This document shows positions 18,541-26,592 of a stretch of DNA of 64,000 nucleotides, in pieces. The translations under genes were made by a program, and so were the position numbers. The notes beneath the pieces were generated by a model, which saw only the letters and a list, made by a program, of their open reading frames with translations, was not told the origin of the DNA and made no database searches. The stretch comes from Pseudoalteromonas rubra (GTDB lineage Bacteria; Pseudomonadota; Gammaproteobacteria; Enterobacterales; Alteromonadaceae). The DNA lies in contig NZ_PNCJ01000007.1 in NCBI RefSeq assembly GCF_005887115.1, positions 173,095 to 237,094 of the forward strand. The letters run 5' to 3'. The first letter of the stretch is position 1. Every line of letters starts with the position of its first letter.

Positions 18541-18648
18541 GAGCCTCCCTTGAATATTTACTGCACGGAGGCAGTACAGTTTCCCTTGGTGCTTTTGGCC
18601 CAACCAATAGCAAATCCACGTAGCCGGCGGACGTCGGCTTTTTTCTTT
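18541..18648 (+). ncRNA. Candidate structured small RNA with its own terminator
   Basis: No protein frame is present, but the plus strand has several helices in a row. GCCTCC (18543-18548) pairs with GGAGGC (18567-18572), or alternatively TACTGC (18559-18564) pairs with GCAGTA (18571-18576). The two choices overlap, so they exclude each other. TTGGT (18586-18590) pairs with ACCAA (18603-18607). A textbook terminator follows at 18622-18648. No plus-strand gene lies downstream before the convergent AbgT gene. It may be a stand-alone small RNA or an orphan riboswitch-like leader. I do not recognise a known class. Confidence 0.5.
18622..18648 (+). terminator. Rho-independent terminator of the RNA candidate
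   Basis: A 7-bp stem (AGCCGGC at 18622-18628, GTCGGCT at 18633-18639, one G-U pair) with a GGAC tetraloop, followed by TTTTTCTTT. It is on the plus strand, where no coding gene ends. Confidence 0.8.
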
Positions 18649-18757
18649 GTGACTGCCAAACAGAATATTAGTTTGAATTAAAACAAAGCAGGAAGTGAGG
18701 GAAGGATGAGGCGCAGCGGCCCCATCCAGCGGCGAGCAGGGTTTACCTGGGAGGTAA

Positions 18758-20311
18758 TTAACCCGCAGGATAGATGTAGCTAGATTGCAGGCCCAGAGGA
18801 ATACTCAAACCCCAGTATGCCAACAGGAATAAACTCCAGCCAACCAAAAAGGCAATTGAATATGGCAGCATCAGTGCCAGCAATGTACCAATCCCCGTGT
18901 CTTTAACGTACTTCTGACAGTACACCACCACCAGCGGGAAATAAGGCATCAGTGGGGTAATGATGTTTGAGCTGGAATCCCCAACCCGATATGCCGCCTG
19001 AGACAAGTCCGGTGAAATCCCCAGCTGCATGAGCATAGGCACAAAAATTGGGCCTAGCAGTGCCCATTTTGCCGAGCTGGAACCGACAAACAAGTTAACA
19101 AATGCAGTCAGGAAAATAATACCAATTACGGTCACAGAACTTGGCAGGGCCATTGCTTTTAAAATTTCAGCTCCTTCGATGGCCAGCAAGGCGCCCAGAT
19201 TTGACTGGCTGAATGCTGCGATAAACAGCGCACAGAAAAACGCCATAACAATGTAATAAGACATCGAATTCATCGATTTACTCATTGCATCTATCATGTC
19301 TTTTGAAGACTTAAAGGTACCCACCATAAAGCCAAATACGGCACCAGGGATCCAGAACAATAAGAAGATCAGCGGTACAATTGACTGCATGAGAGGAGCA
19401 CTAAAGTCAGTCAGTGCGCCACTTTTACTGCGCAGCGCCGAGTCTTCACCACTGGCGGCGAAAATAAGCAGGCCAATACCCGCCAGCATAACCGCAGAGG
19501 CGGTGTAGAAAGCCGAACGCTCTTTGCTGGTCACTTCGTTAAACTCAGGCAGGTCGTCAGTGTCGCCATCGACTTTAGTAGAAGCCAGCCGTGGTTCAAT
19601 GATTTTATCAGTAATATACCAGCCCAGCAGAATAATAAAGACGCTCGATGCTGAGGTAAAGAACCAGTTATTCAGTGGGTTGACCGCGATATCCGGGTCA
19701 ATAATTTGTGCTGCACTTTGCGTAAAGCTCTGTAGCAACGGGTCTATACCAGACGGGATAAAGTTGGCACTAAAGCCTCCACTTACACCCGCAAACGCAG
19801 CCGCGATACCCGCGAGCGGGTGACGACCCATGGCGTAGAATATAACGCCGGCAAGCGGGATAACCAGAACGTAGCCAGCATCAGTCGCTGTGTGGCTGAC
19901 AATCGCAATCAAAATAATAGAGGGAGTAAGCAGTGCCTGAGGTGTGCGTTTAAGCATGAGCTTAAGACCAGCATTAATGAAACCAGAATGTTCAGCAACA
20001 CCCACACCCAGCATAGCAACCAGCACTACGCCCAAGGGAGCAAAGCCGGTAAAAGTTTTAACCATTGAGGCTAAAAAGCCCGCCAAAGCGTCACCGCTAA
20101 GTAAGTTGTGGACAACAATCGCCTCGCCGGTGCGCGGATCGATGGCATCAAAGCTAACACCTGAAAACATCCAGGATAACAGCCAGATAAGCAGCATAGC
20201 ACCGAGGAAAATCATGGCCGGGTCGGGCAGCCTGTTCCCCACCCTTTCTATATTATTGAGGAATCGCATAACGAAGCTGGCGTCGTTATTTGCGTTTTTC
20301 GCTTGTTCCAT
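18758..20311 (-). CDS. abgT: AbgT-family transporter
   Basis: A 517-residue inner-membrane protein with 10-12 hydrophobic segments, matching the AbgT family (p-aminobenzoyl-glutamate importer, or in related members an exporter of sulfonamide-like drugs). Typical parts are the N-terminal FLNNIERVGNRLPDPAMIF, the middle HTATDAGYVLVIPLAG and the C-terminal VGSSSAKWALLGPIFVPM and ITPLMPYFPLVV. The length is normal (about 510). The neighbours give no abgA/abgB hydrolase, so a role in p-aminobenzoyl-glutamate salvage is only suggested. It has its own upstream region (20312-20526), shared with the divergent HDOD gene. Confidence 0.85.
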   Translation of the reverse strand: MEQAKNANNDASFVMRFLNNIERVGNRLPDPAMIFLGAMLLIWLLSWMFSGVSFDAIDPRTGEAIVVHNLLSGDALAGFLASMVKTFTGFAPLGVVLVAMLGVGVAEHSGFINAGLKLMLKRTPQALLTPSIILIAIVSHTATDAGYVLVIPLAGVIFYAMGRHPLAGIAAAFAGVSGGFSANFIPSGIDPLLQSFTQSAAQIIDPDIAVNPLNNWFFTSASSVFIILLGWYITDKIIEPRLASTKVDGDTDDLPEFNEVTSKERSAFYTASAVMLAGIGLLIFAASGEDSALRSKSGALTDFSAPLMQSIVPLIFLLFWIPGAVFGFMVGTFKSSKDMIDAMSKSMNSMSYYIVMAFFCALFIAAFSQSNLGALLAIEGAEILKAMALPSSVTVIGIIFLTAFVNLFVGSSSAKWALLGPIFVPMLMQLGISPDLSQAAYRVGDSSSNIITPLMPYFPLVVVYCQKYVKDTGIGTLLALMLPYSIAFLVGWSLFLLAYWGLSIPLGLQSSYIYPAG

Positions 20312-20526
20312 AGTTAATCCCTAAAAAGAAAATTAGCCAACTTTAACTTAACAACCGTAACAATGCCAATTCATTTGTTCCTTTATCCATTACGTGGGTA
20401 TTATTTATGCGTTATTTTGCGTTGACGCAAAGAATGCGTAATCCGACTCAGCTACTATACTTGGCGAAATAGCCTGATCCTCAACGGGCTAATTGTGTTT
20501 TTTAGTATTTTCTCAATGAGACCGCT

Positions 20527-21372
20527 ATGATCGAAATAGACAACGCCGTGCTTAAGGATATGAATCATGGCTTTTGCCTGCCAGCAAAGCCAGAACTGTT
20601 GCAAAGCTTGCATCAGGTTTTACAACAACCAGAGCCCGAGCTTGGCGAAATCGCCGCTCTGATAGCGACAGACGTAGCCACTTCTGCTGCTGTACTCAAA
20701 GTCATTAATTCCTCCAGCTATGGTTTTTCGCGCACCATTACTGATATCCGTCAGGCCGTTATGTTTCTGGGGCTAAACAGTATCACCATGCTGGTAACCG
20801 GCTACTTACTTAAGCAGGCCTTTGACCAGTCAAAGTGCTGTATCAAGCTTGAGCGATTCTGGGACAGTGCTCAGGAAATTGCCGATGTCGCCACCTTGAT
20901 TGGTAATAAAATCAAAAGTAAAGTCCCGGTAGAAAACCTCTATATGCTGGGCCTGTTTCATGATGCCGGTATTCCGGCCATGGCTTTTAACTATACAGAT
21001 TATGTCGAAGTACTGGGCGCTGCAAACAGTAATTACGATAAGATGCTGGTAGAGTTCGAAGAGCAGCGCTACCAGACCAATCATGCCGTCATTGGCTACT
21101 ACCTGGCCAACAGCTGGAACTTACCCAAACCCATTTGCCAACTCATTCTTCGCCATCATGATGTGACTTACCTTCAGGAAAAACGCACCGACGAGGAAAT
21201 GCTGACATTTTCCACGCTGAAAATGGCCGAAAATCTGGTCCACGTTAATAAGCGTTTTGTGGCCGCGCCGGACTGGCCCATTATGAAGCAAAGCGTATTG
21301 GATGCCCTGAACCTGGATGAGGACGATTATCAGGACCTCAAAGACGACACCGAAGAATACTTTACCAGCTAA
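20527..21372 (+). CDS. HDOD-domain signalling protein
   Basis: A 281-residue cytoplasmic protein. Residues 10-215 match the HDOD domain, a degenerate relative of the HD phosphohydrolase fold: KVINSSSYGFSRTITDIRQAVMFLG near the start and NLYMLGLFHDAG in the middle. The HD metal site is only partly kept (GLFHDAG is present; a later RHHD is visible), as expected for the family. HDOD proteins act in signalling, often linked to cyclic-di-GMP or stress. The gene starts with an ATG preceded by a weak site in an upstream region shared with abgT, and the NRAMP gene follows on the same strand 125 bases later. Confidence 0.8.
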   Translation: MIEIDNAVLKDMNHGFCLPAKPELLQSLHQVLQQPEPELGEIAALIATDVATSAAVLKVINSSSYGFSRTITDIRQAVMFLGLNSITMLVTGYLLKQAFDQSKCCIKLERFWDSAQEIADVATLIGNKIKSKVPVENLYMLGLFHDAGIPAMAFNYTDYVEVLGAANSNYDKMLVEFEEQRYQTNHAVIGYYLANSWNLPKPICQLILRHHDVTYLQEKRTDEEMLTFSTLKMAENLVHVNKRFVAAPDWPIMKQSVLDALNLDEDDYQDLKDDTEEYFTS

Positions 21373-21497
21373 CCGACTACACGTCCTGACAGGGCTTTTG
21401 ACCACCCAACCTCACTAGCCCAGTCATTTTCCACTTGGCAAATGCTTTCAAATCGTTAACATGAGTGGCAAAAAATAGGAAAGTCGTGTTGGAATCA

Positions 21498-22712
21498 ATG
21501 TTTGCTAAACTCAGGAACCTGGGCCCCGGGATCCTCATGGCCACCGCCGCAGTCGGCGGCTCGCATCTTGTCGCCGCTACGCAGGCCGGTGCCCTGTTCG
21601 GCTGGCAGCTGCTGTGGCTAGTGATAGCGGTTAATTTGCTTAAGTATCCTTTCTTCCGCTTTGGTGTGGAATATACGCTACACAGCGGTAATAGCCTTGT
21701 CACTGGTTATCACAATAAAAACCGAGTCCTGTTTTATCTTTTTGTCGCACTCAATATCATCGCTGCTGTAGTGAATACCGCAGGTGTACTCTTACTCACG
21801 GCCGCGTTGCTGCAGTATGCCCTGCCCTGGGGTATCTCACTGACAACCCTGTGCTATGCCCTGCTGTTTGTGTGTCTGGGAATTTTATTATTTGGTCACT
21901 ACAAGTTGCTCGACAGAGCAAGTAAGGGGATCATGGCGGTGTTGTGTGTCACGACTCTCGCTGCCTTGTTAGTAGCCGTGTCACAGGGCCAGGCACATCC
22001 ATCGCCACAACCGACCCCCTCCCCTTATTCGCTTGCATTACTCGGCTTTATGGTGGCTCTGATGGGCTGGATGCCGGCCCCCATTGAAATATCAGCAATC
22101 AATTCATTGTGGCTTAAAGCCAAAACCCGTACCCAGTCACTCAGCAAAGCACAGGGCTTGTTTGACTTTAATCTGGGCTATTTTCTGACGCTTTTTCTGG
22201 CCGTGGTGTTCTTTTCTCTGGGCGTGTTGCTGCAATACGGCCAGAGCCAGAAAATAGAACTTGCCGGCGTGGCCTTTTCAAAACAGCTGATTGATATGTA
22301 TGCACTGACCTTAGGTGAATGGGCCCGCTGGTTAATCGCCACCATCGCCTTTTTGTGTATGTTTGGTACCACAATCACGGTACTGGACGGCTACGCCAGA
22401 ACCCTGGACGATGCGCTTAAGCTGATCAAACCCCACCAAAACAAGGCCAGCTTGTCGATTTTCATTACCGTGCAGGCCATCTTCGGCATGGTGCTGGTGT
22501 TGTTTTTTAAAGCCAACCTGAAAGACATGCTGATGTTTGCCATGACACTGGCATTTTTGACCACGCCATTTTTCGCCTGGCTGAATTTCTCTTTGATCTC
22601 GAAAGCGCAGTTTGCGCAGCAAAGTAAGCCAGTACAACTGCTGACCTGGGCAGGCTTAACTTACCTGATTGCTTTTGCGGCGTTGTTTGTGGTGTGGCGC
22701 TGGATACTGTGA
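21498..22712 (+). CDS. Divergent NRAMP-type metal ion transporter
   Basis: A protein of about 404 residues with 10-11 hydrophobic helices, matching the NRAMP fold. The ATG at 21498 is preferred; a TTG at 21489 with AGGAAAG just upstream is an alternative. In helix 1 the usual metal-binding DPGN is replaced (LGPGILMATAAVGGSHL). In helix 6 the usual MPH is replaced (LMGWMPAPIEIS). The classical Mn/Fe-coordinating Asp, Asn and Met are therefore missing. Substrate could be another ion, or coupling may differ. It ends 5 bases before a strong terminator. No regulator gene lies next to it. Confidence 0.75.
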   Translation: MFAKLRNLGPGILMATAAVGGSHLVAATQAGALFGWQLLWLVIAVNLLKYPFFRFGVEYTLHSGNSLVTGYHNKNRVLFYLFVALNIIAAVVNTAGVLLLTAALLQYALPWGISLTTLCYALLFVCLGILLFGHYKLLDRASKGIMAVLCVTTLAALLVAVSQGQAHPSPQPTPSPYSLALLGFMVALMGWMPAPIEISAINSLWLKAKTRTQSLSKAQGLFDFNLGYFLTLFLAVVFFSLGVLLQYGQSQKIELAGVAFSKQLIDMYALTLGEWARWLIATIAFLCMFGTTITVLDGYARTLDDALKLIKPHQNKASLSIFITVQAIFGMVLVLFFKANLKDMLMFAMTLAFLTTPFFAWLNFSLISKAQFAQQSKPVQLLTWAGLTYLIAFAALFVVWRWIL

Positions 22713-22717
22713 ATCAC

Positions 22718-22743
22718 AAAAGGCGGTGTTAAACCGCCTTTTT
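22718..22743 (+). terminator. Rho-independent terminator of the NRAMP gene
   Basis: A 7-bp GC-rich stem (AGGCGGT at 22721-22727, ACCGCCT at 22733-22739), extended by A-T pairs and followed by TTTT, 5 bases past the stop codon. Confidence 0.9.
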
Positions 22744-22754
22744 CGAAGGGAAGT

Positions 22755-22919
22755 TATACCAATTTGCTTAATTAAGTGTTCCATTTTGAGGCGAGAAAAT
22801 AGGGTCGATAACAAGGCAAAAATTTTGCTATTTAGTTACTCTAAATGAGAAATTTTTAACGCCGTTAGCGTCATATTTGCTCCTTCAAATTGAACAGGTA
22901 TTAAATGAAATTGGTATTA
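22755..22919. repeat. Intergenic MITE-like repeat with inverted ends
   Basis: A roughly 165-base element whose ends are inverted copies: TATACCAATTT at 22755-22765 and AAATTGGTATTA at 22908-22919. The outer 20 bases or so are also similar (AATTAAGTG against TTAAATG). The inside has no reading frame. I know this kind of TATACCAATTT-ended unit as a frequent intergenic repeat in Pseudoalteromonas, Shewanella and Vibrio. It has TA-rich flanks, as expected of a non-autonomous element. There is no second copy in the window. Confidence 0.75.
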
Positions 22920-22927
22920 GCCCCTGG

Positions 22928-23206
22928 CTAAGCCCCTAACTGCTTAAGACGCTCCCAGATGGTCACCACGTGGTGCTTGTCTTCTTCGTTAAGCTCGCCA
23001 TCACGGTACGCCTTCACCAGGCTTGCCTCGACTTTAGCATTCAGCTCATCTACTGACAGTGTCAGCTCCTCAACCTGAGCATAACCAACTGCCAGGTCAA
23101 AATGACCGCGTAAGTAGCCACCAGCAAACAGCTCGTCATCGTTCGCTCTATCTACCAACTCATCAAAAAACTGCTGCGCAGCTTCTATATACGCTTGAAG
23201 TGACAT
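22928..23206 (-). CDS. yfcL: YfcL family protein
   Basis: A 92-residue, acidic, mostly helical protein (MSLQAYIEAAQQFFDELVDR) matching YfcL of E. coli in length and sequence style. Function is unknown. It lies 8 bases downstream of the NAD-kinase-like gene on the same strand, and in E. coli yfcL is also next to yfcM (epmC). The three genes therefore look like a conserved operon. Confidence 0.8.
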   Translation of the reverse strand: MSLQAYIEAAQQFFDELVDRANDDELFAGGYLRGHFDLAVGYAQVEELTLSVDELNAKVEASLVKAYRDGELNEEDKHHVVTIWERLKQLGA

Positions 23207-23214
23207 TCTGTCTC

Positions 23215-24342
23215 CTAAATTAAATCCTGATGCCCGACGGCATACATTACATGGTCATTATACCCTGTAACTACTTTGATGTAGCCACTCAGTTCATTGT
23301 CCAGTTCCTGATCGCCCGTATCTGCTATTAAAGGACGACCATTGAGTGCCTGCAACTTGGTCTTGGTTGCAACCACTATGATATTGTCTTTGCCAATCTG
23401 GCGGATCAAAGCCGGACTGAGCTGCTGATTACCCCGGCCAAATATATGACCCTGTCCACCTATCAGGGTGATCACCAATTTTGTGGGAGCCTGTGAGGCG
23501 GCATCCAACAGCTGTTGCGCCGTCAGGTCACTGCCCAGCAGTGCATGGTCGCGGATCAAATCGACCCCCAGCAGGGTGTTATCAAGGCCCAGCTCTTCCA
23601 TTATGGCGGCCACCGTTGAACCTGACCCCATAATATACTGCTCATCTTCTTCCATTTCTGAGATCACATACGCGGCAATGTCGGCCAGTACCAGTTCATC
23701 ACTTTCTTTGCCGCCATTTTTTACGCTTTGTACGTACCGCACTTCACTGGGCACCTGCATTTCACCATAGCGCTTGGCGCGCACAGTGCCTGCCCGAAAA
23801 GCACTTTCATCTATGTCCATCACATCGGCGTCGTCTATGGTAACGAGCTCACCTTTAATGAGCATTTCTACTACCCGACCAGCCGCTTTGGGGGTAATTG
23901 CATACACGCCACTGTGGATCTTACAACCGGCTGGTACACCCAGTACCGGGGCTTCGCTGCCAATGGCTGCGCAGATGTTGCGCGCGGTACCATCACCACC
24001 TGCAAACAGCAAGAGATCGACTTTGGCTTCGGCCAGCAGTTTGGCCGCCTGTTCGGTATCTTCTGGGGTACTGGGCGTGCCACAGGACATCACAACCTGA
24101 GTAGAAAAACCATGCTCAAGCGCCAGGTCTTCTCCCATGTCACCGCTCACGGTATAGACTTCAATCATATCTCGGTAAGGCTGCAACAGCGCCAGAGCCT
24201 GTGCAGTACGGCTGTGTGCCTTTGGTTCAGCGCCCAGCGAGCGGGCAAGCTCTGCGGTTTCACTGCCATCGCTGCCCTTTAGTGCCACCGCACCGCCTAA
24301 CCCGGCAACCGGGTTCACTATCAATCCAAGTTTAAACTGCAT
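23215..24342 (-). CDS. ATP-NAD kinase family protein
   Basis: A 375-residue protein. The ATG at 24342 has AAAGGAG 8 bases upstream and gives MQFKLGLIVNPVAGLGG, the expected start of the family. The longer frame from 24372 would overlap the epmC end more deeply. The catalytic GGDGT-type motif is present (LLFAGGDGTARN near residue 103), along with the substrate loop GVPAGCKIHSGVYA. The protein is longer than the classic NAD kinase (about 290), as in the separate AcoX-like branch, so it may use ATP to phosphorylate another substrate. It overlaps epmC by 11 bases and precedes yfcL, which supports co-translation. Confidence 0.75.
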   Translation of the reverse strand: MQFKLGLIVNPVAGLGGAVALKGSDGSETAELARSLGAEPKAHSRTAQALALLQPYRDMIEVYTVSGDMGEDLALEHGFSTQVVMSCGTPSTPEDTEQAAKLLAEAKVDLLLFAGGDGTARNICAAIGSEAPVLGVPAGCKIHSGVYAITPKAAGRVVEMLIKGELVTIDDADVMDIDESAFRAGTVRAKRYGEMQVPSEVRYVQSVKNGGKESDELVLADIAAYVISEMEEDEQYIMGSGSTVAAIMEELGLDNTLLGVDLIRDHALLGSDLTAQQLLDAASQAPTKLVITLIGGQGHIFGRGNQQLSPALIRQIGKDNIIVVATKTKLQALNGRPLIADTGDQELDNELSGYIKVVTGYNDHVMYAVGHQDLI

Positions 24343-24886
24343 CTGCGAACTCCTTTGGACAGTGCCAATCAAACTGGCCAGTCTGCAGTGGCCAGGGGGT
24401 CGAATAAAACTGAGATAAAGCCTCTAACAGAGCTAAAGTTCGGGCATTGAGCCCGCAGGTTAACATTTTCAGCACCTGCGCATGAACACGACGCTGAAAA
24501 GCAAAACGGCATGTCGGCTCGCCATTTAAATTGTCGACCGAGACATTAAAGGCAAACCCGGCTGCTGCGCTCAGTGCCCATTCAATGGCCTGAGGCTTGA
24601 CTTCCACCTGCTCAAAGGCCAGTTGCTGATCTTTACTGCGCCCATCCGGGCAGTACCAGTAGCCATAGTCTTCGAGCTCCCGCCGCGCTTTGCCAGCCAC
24701 CAGCCAGTGCGCTATTTCGTGCATCGCACTGGCATAAAAACCGTGTGCAAAAACAATACGGTGATAATCGCACTGTGTATCCGCAGGCAGATAAATGGGT
24801 TCATCGGTCCCTGCGACCAGTTTGGTATTGTGCGTTGGATAAAATAAGGCGTTAAATATCGAGATCAGATCGTCAATGTGGTGCAT
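24332..24886 (-). CDS. epmC: Elongation factor P hydroxylase
   Basis: A 184-residue enzyme of the YfcM/EpmC family. It hydroxylates the modified lysine of elongation factor P, the last step after EpmA and EpmB. The sequence has the pattern of the family: MHHIDDLISIFNALFY at the start, a metal-site-like ASAMHEIAHWLVAGKARRE near residue 53-71 and a C-terminal WPLQTGQFDWHCPKEF. The HExxH-like HEIAHW motif fits a metal-binding active site. The genes for EpmA, EpmB and EF-P are not in this window. Confidence 0.85.
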   Translation of the reverse strand: MHHIDDLISIFNALFYPTHNTKLVAGTDEPIYLPADTQCDYHRIVFAHGFYASAMHEIAHWLVAGKARRELEDYGYWYCPDGRSKDQQLAFEQVEVKPQAIEWALSAAAGFAFNVSVDNLNGEPTCRFAFQRRVHAQVLKMLTCGLNARTLALLEALSQFYSTPWPLQTGQFDWHCPKEFADAV

Positions 24887-24963
24887 ACAACTCGCAGGCG
24901 GCCCTCTAATCGGTTTATGGCCGCAGATTGTACGGATTTTTAGGGGGAAAGTAAAAACCCGTG

Positions 24964-26454
24964 CTAGTGATCGCTGAACAGTATCGCTCTGCCCCGACCC
25001 GCCGCTTTGGCCTGGTATAAGGCATCATCAGCCTCGCCAATCAATGTCTCTACATCGGCCTGTGAGCCAACCTGAGTCCGGCTGGTGACACCGATACTCA
25101 AACTCAGATCATACTGATTCTGTTCGTTATAAGTCATTACCAGACGTTCGGCCATTTGTAAGGCTTTTTCGGCACCTATTTCAGGGCATACCAGCACAAA
25201 TTCATCGCCGCCCCAGCGACCAAGACGGTCACTGGGGCGAATAGAGGCTGTCAGGAATCCACTTAATTCCGCCAATGCCGCATCTCCAACCTGATGTCCC
25301 AGCGTGTCATTTAGGGTCTTAAACTTGTCTATGTCTACCATCATGACCGACAGGGACCTCTGATAGCGATGCGCTCGACTTAACTCATCTTTGAGGATCT
25401 GCTCTATCTGCCCGCGATTATAGACCTGAGTTAAAAAGTCCAGTTCGGCTTTTTGCTGCAATTGCAATTCCGGGCGAATATCTCGGATCACTGCCACAAA
25501 GTAAGTCTCCTGTCCCAATGCCGTTCTGGCAATTGCTATATCCAATGGGATCTCATCACCCGATTTATGTAAGCCAACGATATTCAGCCCGTTCTCTCCT
25601 TTTCGACGCATCTGCGCACGCCCGCTAAAATTGCGCCGCTCTTTACGATGTAGCTCTCGAAAACGTACAGGGATGAGGTCTTCTACTGTCATTGTGAGCA
25701 GTTCACGAGCGCCATAGCCAAACAGTTCTGTACAGGATTGATTAACACGCGTGATCCTGCCGTTATACTCGCAATACAACAGCGCATCTGGGATCGCATT
25801 AAATAAACAGGCTCGCTCTTCTATGGTTCTGAACTGTCCACGCAGCACCACAGCACCGGCACAAGCCAGGATCACTATCAATGACAACAGCAACCAGGCT
25901 TCAATTGAGCCCTTGTTGATCACACTTTCAAGTGCAGCCTGATGTTGATGCCGGGTTGTCTGAATGCGAGCTTCCATACCTGACCGTAATGCTTGCAGCG
26001 CGCTGTCCAGTTGCTGATGTTGGTGCGGATTCAGCTGCTCAGGTGGCTGAGTCTCTGAGAGAGGTGATGTGGTGTTGTCACTGTGAGTAGGTATGTGTTC
26101 AAGATAGCGCTGAATTTGTTCAAGGGCCTGCCTTTCCGCCTCACTCAAGTCAAGCGCCCCAATCATCGCTACTATCTGCAGGGCCATCGTAGTTCGGACA
26201 TCAGCCTCAGGACGAGGTTGCGCAGGTAAATAATCCTTAACCTGATGCGCCGTATTTACGCTGCTGAGTTGATGTTCCAGATCATCGAGCAGCTCAGCCT
26301 CGCGTAAAATAATATCGGCCTGTTCCTGCCAGTGCTGCTCAAACCTTGCTATCACCTCGTTGGCATCATCACTGATGTAGAACATCACAACATTCGCCAG
26401 TACAGTCACGCCAGCCAGCGTGGCAATAAACGTAAAAAAGTACCTGTTGTGCAT
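24964..26454 (-). CDS. Membrane PAS-GGDEF diguanylate cyclase
   Basis: A 496-residue protein. A membrane helix spans about 6-27 and a second about 186-204, so residues 28-185 form a periplasmic, mostly helical sensor segment. Residues 212-330 are a PAS domain. Residues 335-493 are a GGDEF domain with the intact signature GGDEF (415-419), the inhibitory RxxD site (Arg406, Asp409) and IGVT near the end. It is therefore expected to make cyclic-di-GMP and to be feedback-inhibited. No obvious partner gene is adjacent; a rho-independent terminator at 26548-26574 lies beyond its upstream side, ending the fadIJ operon. Confidence 0.9.
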   Translation of the reverse strand: MHNRYFFTFIATLAGVTVLANVVMFYISDDANEVIARFEQHWQEQADIILREAELLDDLEHQLSSVNTAHQVKDYLPAQPRPEADVRTTMALQIVAMIGALDLSEAERQALEQIQRYLEHIPTHSDNTTSPLSETQPPEQLNPHQHQQLDSALQALRSGMEARIQTTRHQHQAALESVINKGSIEAWLLLSLIVILACAGAVVLRGQFRTIEERACLFNAIPDALLYCEYNGRITRVNQSCTELFGYGARELLTMTVEDLIPVRFRELHRKERRNFSGRAQMRRKGENGLNIVGLHKSGDEIPLDIAIARTALGQETYFVAVIRDIRPELQLQQKAELDFLTQVYNRGQIEQILKDELSRAHRYQRSLSVMMVDIDKFKTLNDTLGHQVGDAALAELSGFLTASIRPSDRLGRWGGDEFVLVCPEIGAEKALQMAERLVMTYNEQNQYDLSLSIGVTSRTQVGSQADVETLIGEADDALYQAKAAGRGRAILFSDH

Positions 26455-26547
26455 GCCATATCCCCGGGCAAATGACGAGCGCTATCACCTTTGTTACCAA
26501 TAGCAAGCAGTGTGCCGACAATGATTCCCTTTATTGTAGCCGAAAAT

Positions 26548-26574
26548 AAAAAAGCCGCATCAATGCGGCTTTTT
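26548..26574 (-). terminator. Rho-independent terminator of fadIJ
   Basis: A 10-bp stem (AAAGCCGCAT at 26551-26560, ATGCGGCTTT at 26563-26572) with a 2-base loop, flanked by A-rich and T-rich runs. It stands 20 bases past the fadJ stop. Confidence 0.9.
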
Positions 26575-26592
26575 CAATGTTCAGACAAATGC

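Larger units (their letters stand above)
18301..18757. other. Gene-free region between LysR and AbgT genes
   Basis: A 457-base stretch. The left 200 bases are AT-rich and should hold the LysR promoter (minus strand) and possibly a plus-strand promoter near 18465-18490. The right part holds the structured RNA candidate at 18541-18648. A 17-codon frame begins at 18482 but has no ribosome site. Confidence 0.6.
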
